The notes beneath the pieces are model-generated. The model saw nothing but the letters and a program-made list of their open reading frames with translations. It had not been told where the DNA came from and searched no databases. The translations under genes and the position numbers were made by a program. Shown piece by piece: positions 45,693-56,169 of a stretch of 64,000 bases of DNA; position 1 is the first letter of the stretch, and the number at the start of each line of letters is the position of its first letter. Source of the DNA: Byssothecium circinans (taxonomy: Eukaryota > Ascomycota > Dothideomycetes > Pleosporales > Massarinaceae); contig ML976993.1 of NCBI GenBank assembly GCA_010015675.1, positions 91,495 to 155,494 on the forward strand, written 5' to 3'.

Positions 45693-47951
45693 TTACCTCG
45701 AATACGGCCTGTTCATCAACGCGATCTCGCGCGCGACGGTGGCCCATTCGAGCTCGCGGCGAAGAGGTTCGTTGCGTCGCTGACGCTGGTACTCTTCCCA
45801 CTTGAGTAGTTCATATCTGAAATTGTGAGTATGCAATGGTGAAGCACTGGTGGGGTAGCTTACGTGAATCGAAGATGAGGTTGAATGATGACGTTAAGCC
45901 GCCTCGCACGAACGAAGCAGTAAGCACGAGGGAACGAGAGGCCCAGCTCGTTCATCACTTCGGCAATGCAAATTGTAGCAGAGCGAGAAACACCGACTCG
46001 ACAATGGACGAGAGTAGCACCGCCGTCTAACTTTCCAGCTTCTGTTGCTAGTCAGGATATTGTTACAGTAGTGGGAGCTAGTGCGGAAAGCTTACCAATA
46101 AACTTTAGGCAACGTTCAAACCCGTCCCACAGCGGATCCACCCCATTATCCTGAACATGGTCGACCATCATCAGGTTATCGTCCGGCCAGTCGACCTGCT
46201 GCTTGATATGCTTTGGCCAATCGAGTGTCTCGCCAACGCTAAGGATGCGAGTGATTCCTAATTCGCGAAGCAGCTCTGGATTGTTCGCATGGCCAAGGTT
46301 TCCGAGGTACATATAGGGGAGAATCCTACTCGGCAAGCTCCCGTCGATCTGGGACAGCCATTTAGGCTCTAAGACGTGGAAGATACTTCCGTTGAAACGT
46401 GGGGATTCCTGGAGGATTCGAGGTTGGATTTGGGTCAAAAGGGCGACGTCGGTTGGATATGCGAAGAAGTTGCGACCTTTGTCCCGATGCAGCTGCACCC
46501 AAGCCTCATGTACTGGTAGGCCTTTGGCATACATAAAGTATGCCAGTCCAAGCAGTGATGTTTCGGTATACCCATCGGTACAGTGAATCAAGATCTTGCG
46601 AGGCTGTGCGATGTCATCTAGTTCAATGGCCTCATCATCCCCACTCTTCTTCCGCTTGGAATGGTGAGTCTCTTGCGGGTTGGCGACTTCATAGATCCAT
46701 TTGCACATGTTCATCAGCGCATCAACTTCAGAGTGCGACCATGTAGGGGGCATAATGCTTCCGGATGAGGCAAACTCCATACGAAGGGGGCCTCTGCGGT
46801 TTGGTCTGTCCAGGATGCTGCGAAACTTTCGTAACAATATGTTGTCCGGAACGTGGGCAAGATCGCTGGCTTCGATGAGGACGTCGAAGGCTTGTTGACT
46901 CATACATCCAGAATCCAGAGCAGGATCTGGTGTGGGGCCCAGAAAGACGTTGGGACTGATTTCGGAAGCCTTGGACATGGCACACATCTCATAGCGCTCC
47001 CAGTAGACTACCAAGTCAGCACACTGACTACAAGCTGGTGCGGGGACACTCACAAAAGTCGACCACTTTGCCTGTCATAGCGCCCTTTGCATCTATGGCA
47101 ACAAGATCTGGGTAGGTTTTCTGTACATGCCCAAAGGAGTCTGCCGACATCAGTGACCATTCACTATCAAGCATGCGTGAACGCTCACCATTCAACAAGA
47201 ACGTGTTAAACATGCCTTGTGAGAGACGGTTGCGCTCTTCGTATTCACGCTGTGCTCTCGAGATGCGCTTAGCTAAAGTAATTGTGTCACTAGGGTTAGT
47301 CTTGTCATCGCCGTATACAATGATGTCCGACACCATAGCTAGCTTGCATGCCTGTATCTGGAAGTTGCGGACCGAGAAGCCGTCCTTGGGGTCACACTCG
47401 ATGAACTTGTCTTCATCGGATGTCGGTGCGAGGAGCTCATCTGGAGCAATAGCGCCCTTCAATTTCGACGAAGACAGGTTGCCGCCCGTCTTGACAATTG
47501 TAATGCTGCGAAGGCACCGCGGGACTTTCCGTACGCTCTTACGGCGATTGGCGAAGAAAGCCAACTGAATCTGGTTGTCTGGGTGGAGGCCATGGAGCCA
47601 CGGGAATACTTGGTCGGGGTTCGGTAGCGGTTGAGTTGCCATATGCTCTAGGGCGTCCGCCATGCGATCTGCATTGATGGTGAACAGGGGCGGGTCGGTG
47701 CAGAACTCATTGCCAAATGCGGTCGGAGGGTATGTGATGGACGATAGCTCAATCACACTGTCCTTGGAGGGCGGTGATGCTGGGGGTGTCTCCAGCCCCC
47801 GAGCAGGCACAGCACCGGGCGGGCATACAGGAATGTGCTTGTTCGGTATGGCAGCAGGGGTTCCGCGAGACGATGTGTTCAAGGAAAGATGTGGCGGAGG
47901 CGTGGAAGAGCGACCCGGCATGGGTGGTGCTCTAGCGACAACGGCTGCCAT
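45693..47951 (-). CDS. PPS1: Dual-specificity protein phosphatase Pps1
   Basis: Homologue of yeast PPS1, a dual-specificity phosphatase implicated in S-phase progression. Five exons, 47951-47189, 47140-47054, 47007-46096, 46041-45864 and 45816-45693, give 687 residues. N-terminal third: Pro/Ser-rich start, then a conserved module (PWLHGLHPDNQIQLAFFANR, KDGFSVRNFQIQACKLAMVS). The middle holds a first phosphatase-like domain with IHCTDGYTETSLLGLAYFMY. The C-terminal domain (SRILPYMYLGNLGHANNPEL, ITRILSVGE) carries the catalytic loop VHCRVGVSRSATICIAEVMN in exon 4. The C-x5-R is intact there, but in the first domain the Arg position is Glu, so that copy should be inactive. The end is YELLKWEEYQRQRRNEPLRR and a short tail. 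The start at 47951 (MAAVVARAPPMPGRSSTPPP) is the first ATG of the open frame and matches the usual Pro-rich beginning. Confidence 0.92.
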
Positions 47952-49644
47952 GAATGCGAGTAGACTGATGCAGTTGAAGGCACGCAGCGTGGACGGATGC
48001 AGCAGGACCAATTGGTGAGGGTTGACTGACGCTGACGGGTGCGTACCGGAGAGTAGGACGAGAGGGTGGATGCCACGAGTCAATGGGCCCAACGGACCCT
48101 TGAGTGCGGGGTGAAGGGTGGCACACAGAGGTGGTGGAAGTGACGGCAGGAGCTGTCGTGCCGAAGAATTACTCTCGATGGAAAGACTGACCCAACTCGG
48201 AGCATTGAATTGATATTGTACCAAATCTAGGCGTGAGGCCGGGATCGACTCGGCATGTATTGTTTCAACCCAACTCGGGGCAGACGCTGAGTTGATCAGC
48301 AGTACGCGATGGTTTGGGAGTGGGAAAGGGAGACCCTGGGCGTCTGGTAGCCCTATTGGGGAGTCGTAGGTTCAAAGGGCGACGACGGCAGTTACGACCG
48401 CGCGTAGAGTGAACATGATGAGGTAGTGAGAGGGAGAAGAAGGTGAAGGTGAATGTGAATTGAGCTGTCTGGAGGGAAAGAGGAGTGAAGCCGAGGGGCG
48501 TTCGACGTGGTGATACAGAAATGCGGCGGGAATGCTGGGGGATGTTCATCCCCCCCGCCTATCGCACCCTAGACAAGGCGCCGTTAAGCCCCCCCGGTTC
48601 GAATCTCTGCAAGCCTTCTGCAGCTTATACAGACGGCGCATGCGTTGGGTCCAATCATGCTGGCTGTTCACATCGGCCCGAAGCGCGCCTCCAGTATTGG
48701 GCGTTTCTTTCTCGCTCTTCTCTTTCTTTTTTTTCCTTCGTCCGTCTTATCGTACCGTATCGCCGTCTTATCGATAGGCAGCCGACTCCTCCGCCTCCGC
48801 ATTCGCACGCTTTCGACCCGCACACGCGTCAACCTGGGCCCACTGTCTACAGTATGCACTCGCGCATCCATCCTGGCCGCGTTGGTTCAAAGGTTCCAGC
48901 CAGCAGATTTACTACCGGGGCCTTGCCGGACTCTTTACCCCACATTGCCAGCGCCACTGCCACAAACCACAGACCATTCGCCCCCTCCACTGGCACAGTG
49001 GGAGAATAAGGCATCGAGATCCACGACCCCGCTGACCCGCCCCGTTGGCGCTGCAAAGAAGGGACTCAAGGGAGCATAACCCCATGTTGGTTTCATTGTA
49101 CTTCCATTTCTAGCATCGTCATCAGCTTGGAATTACTAATTCGATTGAGGACGTCTGCCGTCTCTGCGTGGTGCGCATCCACGTAGCGCTGATCTCTGCA
49201 AATTGTTGAGCTCCGACGTTCGATGGATATTGGCTGTGTGCAGATCGCCCCTACGCTAAAACGTACGCTGCATGGCCGCGCGAACCATGCTCGCTACCGG
49301 GAAATATGTCACTGCTTGGGATCCATTTCATGCACCATGACTGCTTTTACCATGCAAAGGTAGTCTGGGAAACTTCTGTGACGTTTTAGCTTGGATTGCT
49401 CAATTAGCCTACAAATGCCACCGTGGAATGACACGAGCGCGGCGCCAGGCGTGTGCCGAAGCTGAAAAGCCGGCGTGCCGCACAACGCACAGAAGAACTC
49501 CTTGGGACAAATTGAGCATAACATGATATGATCCAAAAGTTGCGCCCGGTAGTGTGCCTGCTAAGCTCCGAACTCCCGGCCTGAAATCCATGTGTGTCCT
49601 TTCGGCTTATCCCCGGCGTTATCACCTTCGGTATCTGTTGCGAC
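47952..49644. other. 1.7 kb intergenic region upstream of PPS1
   Basis: Holds the PPS1 promoter and the 3' flank of the Pol delta subunit gene. The PPS1 reading frame stays open upstream to 48224 without an ATG, probably by chance in a GC-rich leader. Plus-strand frames at 48645-49079 are open and Pro/Leu/Arg-rich, lack a recognised domain and overlap each other in different frames. A C8 run at 48550-48556 and a pyrimidine-rich stretch at 48710-48740 are present. No gene is called. Confidence 0.45.
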
Positions 49645-50297
49645 TCACAACTCGTTCTCGGCGCGCGAATTGAGGAGCTCATCCACGTATGATTTCTGGA
49701 CCGACAGTTTATCCTTGCCTTCCTGCTCCTTCAGCAACACCGCTAAGACTTCGATGGGGGGTTCAAGGCCGAGACGGTGCGCACGCTTCCAGCGCTTGAG
49801 ACGAGCGATCCCAGTACAGGGCTAGCCAAAAACATATCAGTAGCCATCCACACTTCTGAGAAACAGATAACATATTCGAGGGCTACACTCACCCCATACT
49901 GCCCACTCATATCAAACTTCCTCAAGATCTTCTCCTCCAAGCTCAGATCCTGCTGATGTGCCCTTTTCGCCAGACCCTGACTTTCAGCCTTCCAATAAGC
50001 CTCAATCTTCTTCGCCGTAACCTTGCGTGCCTCGTCTTCTTCGGGCGTACTCTGTATCTGTTGTTGCTCCGTCTGCTCAATGATGGCCGCCTCTGCCGTC
50101 GTAAGCTCCTCCTTCTCTTCCACTACCTGAACCTTGGCGACGTCTGGCTTCGCATCCTTCTTTGTTGTTTCGGTGAGAAGGCTCTTCGCGCCGGCTGCTC
50201 TGGTATTGGGCTTTGTGACTTTGTTCGATACGCCATGGAATGCGAGCGTGGACTGCTGGGACTTGGACTGCCCGCTTGCGCGGCGCTTGGGAGGCAT
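49645..50297 (-). CDS. POLD4: DNA polymerase delta small subunit 4 (p12/Cdm1 family)
   Basis: Accessory subunit stabilising the Pol delta holoenzyme and its link to PCNA. Two exons, 50297-49893 and 49821-49645, give 193 residues. Near the N-terminus, after a basic MPPKRR start, lies a PIP-box-like QSTLAFHG (about 15-22). The middle is charged and variable (about 40-125). The conserved C-terminal module begins LSLEEKILRKFDMSGQYGPC and continues TGIARLKRWKRAHRLGLEPP and IEVLAVLL, the hallmark of POLD4/Cdm1. The intron falls between YG and PCTG in phase 0 (GTGAGT..GCTAG); without it the frame would miss the conserved half. Divergent from the DcpS gene, 522 bp away. Saccharomyces lacks this subunit, while fission yeast and filamentous fungi keep it. 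Confidence 0.9.
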
Positions 50298-50819
50298 TGT
50301 GGGTTGTGTGGGATGGGATGTTGCGATTAATAGGTTATGTAGCTATAGCTGTTGTTGGTAGGGTGTCAGTGTCGTCGTTTGGGGAGCTGAGGTGACCTCA
50401 TTACTTGCTAGCCGGGGTGAGAGCTATCGATTGCGCATGTCTTGGCGCGCTCCACAAGCATCTGTTGGTTGGCTGGACGACGCGCGCTAAACACGCTGCC
50501 ATGTGATCTCCAACGCACTTTAACAGTTCCATTACACCCCGAAGAGGACTAGTGAACGCGGTCTTGATATCCGATCATAGTAGGGCTGTGTGTGAGTATC
50601 TCCTATTCACCCGTTATTTCACCACACTGCTAGTTTTGTCGAACACCCATACACTCTAGGAATAAGTGGGGCACTCTGCGGATTGCATTTAGCAACTATA
50701 CAATCTGAATCTTTGTCACTCTAATTTCATACACTTCAAATTCCCGCGTATCCCAGCCACAAATCTCCTCAAGCTACTATCTCTCCAATATTCTAACAAA
50801 CCTCCCAGCATCCCTCGCC
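50298..50819. promoter_or_regulatory. Divergent promoter between the Pol delta subunit and DcpS genes
   Basis: 522 bp between divergent start codons. The DcpS side (50700-50818) is CT/CA-rich as in fungal 5' leaders. No specific site assigned. Confidence 0.5.
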
Positions 50820-51824
50820 ATGACATCCACCACTCCCCCGGAAATCGCCTCAAAAGTCGAATCTTACATCCCGCGCTTCAAACTCACCCGGCTCCTCAAC
50901 CAAGACCAAGCGGGCCGCCGCATCTCCCTCCTCGGCACCATCGATAGCCTCCCCGCCGTCCTCATCGCCGAACGCGCCGCCTTCGCCACAGACAACGCCC
51001 ACCTCTCCTCGTTCCCCACCTCGCTCACCAAGATCAAAAACCTCGGCGCAAACGACATCTACTCATGGTTCCTCGCAAACTCGAACTCCAACTCCAGCTC
51101 GCCCGCCGATGGAGAGGAAGGGCTCGAAGTACCCCCCGACTTCAAGCTCAACCTCATCTACCCCTGCACAGAAAAACACATCAAAAAATACTCCGCCCAG
51201 CCCGTCCGCATGGTAACCGAGACCCCCGAGATCTACACAAAATACATCCTTCCCTGGATCCAGAAACAGCGCGAGAAAGGCGCCCTGAACTGGATCTACA
51301 ACATCCTCGAAGGCCGCACCGAGCAGGAAGACGTCATCTACCGCGAATCGGGTCCCGAGGGTTTCCTACTCCTCCCTGATCTGAACTGGGACCGGAAAAC
51401 GCTTTCGTCGCTGCATCTTTTGGGGCTTGTGGAACGCAGGGATATCTGGAGCGTGCGTGATTTGGATAGGGGGAAGGTGGAGTGGGTGAGGCACATGCGG
51501 GAGAAATTGGTGAGTGCGACCGTGGGGTTGTATCCTGAGATCGAGAGGGATCAGATTAAGTTGTATGTGCATTATCAGCCTACGTATCATCATTTTCATG
51601 TTCATGTTGTGCATGCTGCGTTGGAGTCCGGGGGAACGCAGGCGGTGGGGAAGGCGATTGGGTTGGAGAGTGTGGTTGAGCTGTTGGAGTGTATGGCTGG
51701 GGGCCCAGAGGCGGGGTTTCGGGATGTGAGTTTGACGTATGGGGTTGGGGAGCAGAGCGAGTTGTGGGAAAAAGTGTTTGGCGTGTTGAAGAGAGGGGAA
51801 GAGGTGGATGTTGAGAACTTCTGA
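50820..51824 (+). CDS. DCS1: Scavenger mRNA decapping enzyme DcpS (HIT family)
   Basis: Hydrolyses the cap structure left after 3'-5' mRNA decay (m7GpppX to m7GMP plus NDP). Single exon, 334 residues, normal length. The N-terminal swapped domain covers about 1-140 (IPRFKLTRLLNQDQAGRRIS, YPCTEKHIKKYSAQPVRMVT). The hinge and core follow: ALNWIYNILEGRTEQEDVIY, EGFLLLPDLNWD and LHLLGLVERRDIWSVRDL. The catalytic histidine triad is in YHHFHVHVVHAAL at about 256-268. The C-terminal helices end SELWEKVFGVLKRG. Start ATG follows a ccctcgcc context with no earlier in-frame ATG. Convergent with the GPCR gene, stop codons 288 bp apart. Confidence 0.95.
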   Translation: MTSTTPPEIASKVESYIPRFKLTRLLNQDQAGRRISLLGTIDSLPAVLIAERAAFATDNAHLSSFPTSLTKIKNLGANDIYSWFLANSNSNSSSPADGEEGLEVPPDFKLNLIYPCTEKHIKKYSAQPVRMVTETPEIYTKYILPWIQKQREKGALNWIYNILEGRTEQEDVIYRESGPEGFLLLPDLNWDRKTLSSLHLLGLVERRDIWSVRDLDRGKVEWVRHMREKLVSATVGLYPEIERDQIKLYVHYQPTYHHFHVHVVHAALESGGTQAVGKAIGLESVVELLECMAGGPEAGFRDVSLTYGVGEQSELWEKVFGVLKRGEEVDVENF

Positions 51825-52111
51825 GATGGTAAAGAGACGCCTTGAACCAAATGACGATAGACCGCCCTGAGAACAAGATGGTATGGACAGCATCAAGGTA
51901 CCAAAGATATACGAACCGACTAGCTCTGTCCATGGATCAATTCCATTGCAGCACTAATAAACCGAACCGACATGCGCAAACAGCCCACAACACCAAACAT
52001 ATCATCGCCATAAAAACGTGCCACCCAAAGCAATGTGCACTTGGATCCCCGAACACCTTACTCCGCCCAATTTCCAACTCATTAAGGTGACTCTTTTTCC
52101 GTCAACGCCTC

Positions 52112-54055
52112 CTAAATCCCAATATTGCTACGCCCCGCCTTCTTTCTCGCTTTAGACCCAACACTCCCACCAACACCACTCTGTCTACCCTGTATAGTAT
52201 CGCTCGGATCATCTTCATCCTCCCTCTGGCTCTCGGCTAGATCCGTCCTTGTATCCATGCTTGCATTGTTAGCTGCTCTTCGTTCCTCCCTTTCAATCCC
52301 TAGCCTATGCCGCGCCATCTCTGCCTGTACTTTTGCATGATCACTGCTCCCGCTCGTTCGCACGTCCCTGCCCGCTCGAATTATATTACCCATCCACCCA
52401 GGCCCTGAAGTACTGACGTTCGGAGTGTCAGGATTCGCTTCAGTTACCGCGCGGTGGGATGTCTCAATAGGCCGAACGACAGGAGTGCTGATCGAGCCAT
52501 TGTTATGCCTTGTGGAGAAAGTAAGCCACCAAGCGAAAGATCCAAAGAAAGTGCCATCTGACGAGGGTATGTGACGCCACGGACGTTCACGGAGGCTAAA
52601 AATGAGGCAGTCCACTGCGCCCATTGAAGTGAGGCAGATTGTGGAAATGAGCGAGAGCCAGTACACCGGATGAGCGGCCCAAAAATCATTGTACATCATG
52701 CAGTGAGAGGCAAACGGGAAGACCCACATGACGATGTAAACGATAGGATAGATGAACATGAGACGCAATTGCCAATGAATGCGCGCTCTTTTTCGAGCGA
52801 ACTGATGGACCTGAGCGGTTGAACGGGGAGCCAAAGGGGAAGCATCCCCATCTAAAGTTGTGCATTCGTCACGGCTCTGTTTTCTCGAAGGCGTTTTGAG
52901 CATTTGGCTCGGTTCATATGTTTGAGAGGGCGATAGGGTATATGTGCTTTTCCGATGTAGGGCTTGTAATACACTGGGGAAGGAGGCTGAGCGAATGGTG
53001 TCGTTGCCCTCTAAGATGGAGCCGACTGATGGCACAACAGACGCACGACGTGAAGTTCCAGGCATAGGCACAACTAACGACCCTCTACTCGCCGGGGAAA
53101 TTTGCCCCTCCATCATTCCTAGTACCGCTTCGGTACCCTCTTCCGGATCTCTGGATAACATTGTCGTCGTCGTTCCGATGGAGGGATCGTTGTTGTGTAC
53201 CATATCCGATAGGGAACGGAACTCGAACCCAACATGAGCGTAGATAGCAACTGCTAGACCTAGAATGACAATTGCGATCAAGTAGCGAGGGATCCACGCA
53301 AGTGCGAGGCGGTACCAGAACGGCCGGATCGGAAGCGTGCAGAATGCACCTTGAGACATGTAACCCCAGGTTGAACTGATGAAGGCCAGACATGACATGA
53401 CTCCAGGAACTGCAACTGCTCCGAAGTAGAGGGAGTGTCGGTAAGGGTACAGACCGTCAGAGCGAATCGTGCTTGACGGACGAAAGACCTGCATGGCACT
53501 GTGGATAGCGATGACCAGTACAGCATAGTCTACAAAAGATGATGTTGGTATGTGATCGTCTGCAAGGAAGAGGGGGGCTCACCACTTGTCTCGGTGCCAT
53601 ACTGCACAAGAAAGCCAGCTGCCTGGCAGAACGCAGACTCTGTGTAGACAGTGCCTCTGAAAATGGATACTACTCCAAACAAAAACAACCAAGATGCCTT
53701 CATCAAGTCCCCAAAGATTAGTAGCATGAGCAGCCTGAGAACGGTCAGTCCTCCTCATACTTTATCTAGCAAATGGGGTAACGCACCTATGGCGGAACAG
53801 CTTTTGCATCCTACAAAACCAATAAAAGACAATGAAGGAGGTCGCCATGCTGACCGCGGCACAAGTCACAGCCGCAACCTGCACGTTCCATTTTCTGTGG
53901 ATGGCGAATAGCTGTGTCGAAGAAGGGCCGCTGTGGGCCGCAATATTGGGCAACGGGGAAGAAGTAACTTTTCGAAGAAGAAAGCCGACCGTACCGGCCG
54001 AGGTAAAGATATAACGAGCCCGACTCCGCGGCTCTCGTTTTATGAGGCCCAGCAT
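52112..54055 (-). CDS. Git3-type G protein-coupled receptor
   Basis: Seven-transmembrane receptor of the carbon-sensing class (fission yeast Git3, Neurospora gpr-4 type). Three exons, 54055-53787, 53734-53583 and 53529-52112, give 612 residues. Exon 1 ends in TM1 (VAAVTCAAVSMATSFIVFYW, then FCRMQKLFRHR). Exon 2 begins with TM2 (LLMLLIFGDLMKASWLFLFG) and includes the extracellular Cys in ESAFCQAAGF. Exon 3 has DYAVLVIAIHSAMQVFRP (TM3), SLYFGAVAVPGVMSCLAF (TM4) and IPRYLIAIVILGLAVAIYAH (TM5). A long third cytoplasmic loop of about 160 residues follows. The Git3 C-terminal pair is HWQLRLMFIYPIVYIVMWVF and VYWLSLISTICLTSMGAVDC. The tail is Ser/Thr/Arg-rich. The first ATG of exon 1 was taken; an upstream exon cannot be ruled out. 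Confidence 0.86.
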
Positions 54056-54753
54056 GTCGTTGGGTTCGTACGATACACTTGCAAACAAACCCGAGTTGGT
54101 GCTCGAAAGGTACAGGGCCTGGGGATGCTATAAGAAGTCGTGAAGATAGGTACTTGAAGGACAGCATTCAACATAGTCGATGAGTTGGAAAGACACTCGT
54201 GTCTCAGATGAACCTGGCTACAATGCTAGTTCTTAGGGATAAGAAACTGTTAGTCGAACGGTGTTATTGAGCGCAGCGCAGCTGAAAACAGATCAGACAC
54301 AAAGGGATGGTACCATGGTAGTAGTCTGTCGGGAAGCTCCAATCCCTCGGTAGCGTTCCTCACTGAAACAAACGCCGGGAATCACCCCACGAAGTTTGAA
54401 CAGAAAGTGACTTGTACAAGGAAATCATGAAAAGGAAGGCTGTTGTAATATGATGTTGTTCATGTGTCTGCTGGTCGAGTTGTAAATGGGGCCAAACACT
54501 CTGCGTTGATCTAATCACACCGCTCATTCGCCGAAGCAGTAGTTGCGGGCCATTTCCCACACCTTTGCGGTCAGTCTTTTGTCATTCGACTCGCCCATTA
54601 TCGCCAAGTAAGACAGAATTGCCGCTTTGGCGCGCGTCAGGCATACACGCTGTGCGGATGCCGAGAGTTCCGACTCGGGTTTCTCCGTGCACGGCCCTGC
54701 GGTGGAGGAATGAGTACACTTCCGAGTAGAGGCTGACGACACAGCTTTGTCGC
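54056..54753. other. Intergenic between UCH and the GPCR gene
   Basis: 698 bp containing the UCH 3' flank and the GPCR promoter. A 77-codon frame (minus, 54757-54524) with a protein-like end (KAAILSYLAIMGESNDKRLT) lacks an upstream ATG and overlaps the UCH stop; not called as a gene. Confidence 0.45.
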
Positions 54754-55662
54754 TCAATCGAGCGACTCGGCGAGAACGATCAGGGAGAAGCGCAAATCCC
54801 CTCCTCCCGCTGCTGCCTCACGCTTCAGAAAGCTCCGCACACCCAACTCTAGAGCTTTCTCACTAAGGACATCCTCGTCAGGAGCAAGTGGTCCACGATT
54901 AAGAGGTCCTTTGCGTCTGCCATCCATCTCCCAGAGTTCGTTTTTCTGTGACTTGACAAAGCAAACATAGTGCAGATCAACAGCGTCATCGGCGGATGGC
55001 GCGGCTGTGTCGCCTCCAGCAGCCGCGCTCTGGTGAGCTGTCTCGAGCGCCTGGGACTCGTAGAGCAGACCAGCGCGCTCGGCCGGTTTCAATGGAATAG
55101 CATCATTGAGGAGTTTCGACAAACCTGAGTTGGGTTCTGGAGCGCGCGGTTAGAATGTGATGCGGAAATGACAAACATGTCCCAACGAGAGGGTACCATG
55201 GTAATGCCATATGGATATGGGGAAACCTCACCAATGTGGGAGCGTGCCGCACCATTTGACACGCCATGGAGCAGACCGATCAGTCCGCAAGCGTTTCCGA
55301 TAGTCTGCTTGTACCAGATGACTTCTTCGTCGGGGCCGTGTCCCTCGTATTCGGGGCGGTCTTTGTCCTCCTGCACGCGGAACTTCTCGTATGTGTCGCT
55401 GACGGGGAATATGAGCAGCAACGCGTATGCGGGCCGCGGGACAAAGGCAAGTAGCTCAGGTTCGTCGATACTGAAGACATCGTGGAATGCCAGCCGCTTG
55501 GAGAGACCCAAATTGTGAACCAGAGACGACATCACCTCGGGGTTGTTTTCTAGCGACACAAGTTAGCTCCGCTGGAGTATTGCAGGCGGTTAGAGATGGC
55601 GTACCGAGAGGAATAAACCTCTTTCTCGAAAGAGGCACATCCGGTGAATCTGCAGCAGCCAT
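54754..55662 (-). CDS. YUH1: Ubiquitin carboxyl-terminal hydrolase, UCH-L3/Yuh1 type
   Basis: Cysteine protease that trims short adducts from ubiquitin or Nedd8 C-termini. Three exons, 55662-55605, 55549-55232 and 55136-54754, give 252 residues, close to UCH-L3. All catalytic residues are visible: oxyanion Gln and Cys in KQTIGNACGLIGLLHG (Cys at about 107), His in DLHYVCFVKS and Asp in WEMDGRRKGPLNRG. The start is MAAADSPDVPLSRKRFIPLG. NNPEVMSSLVHNLGL follows the first splice and is the normal family beginning. The segment between the second splice and the His (PAERAGLLYESQALETAHQS and an Ala-rich run) is the crossover loop region. There is no C-terminal extension, so it is not the proteasomal UCH37 type. 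Divergent from ARC1. Confidence 0.94.
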
Positions 55663-56169
55663 TGTGACGAGTTGGTGTTGATTGTTGATCGAGATGGTGG
55701 GGGCCGCGGTGCTGGAGCTGTAGTTTTATACGCGACGCGGGGCACTCTCTACCTTTTCATAGCAGGCAGCAAACTGGCAAACAAGTCGCGTAATGGGCTG
55801 ACGCTTCAAACTCTGCCCAGGTGCAGGTGATTGATGCGAAACGTGACCAGGAATCTGGCAGATGATTCAATCTGAAGATCAGGAAAGCAAGCACATCGAC
55901 TGCTGCTGCTGAACGAGACTCCATCGACCTGTGCCTGCCACTTAAGCGTTGGCCAGTCATATGGGAGGCATGATGAGGTCTTCCTCCATCACTTCAACAA
56001 AAAGGCTTTGGATGGAGCGAACATCAATTGATACAGCCAGTATAAGCTGATAACTCCGAAATGCTATCACGGTGGCCTGTGCTGCAGTTTGTTGCTGGGG
56101 TGGCCTCTGTATGGAGCTGTACCTGTGGTGCCCCTCATTGAATTTTGATATTGAGTCACGTTTTGCCTC
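55663..56169. promoter_or_regulatory. Divergent region between UCH and ARC1
   Basis: About 507 bp up to the first in-frame ARC1 ATG (717 bp to the second). Expected to hold both promoters. No other gene seen. Confidence 0.45.

Noticed and set aside
48590..48615. tRNA-like B-box sequence GGTTCGAATC
   Set aside because: The flanking bases do not form a T-stem, and no A-box or acceptor stem is found at the proper distance on either strand.
48645..49079. 144-codon Arg/Leu/Pro-rich plus-strand frame
   Set aside because: Overlapped by equally long frames in other phases and lacking any motif; GC-rich leader-like sequence gives long chance frames.
54524..54757. 77-codon minus-strand frame just after the UCH stop
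   Set aside because: Starts at TTG, overlaps the UCH stop codon and has no known domain; most likely 3' untranslated sequence.
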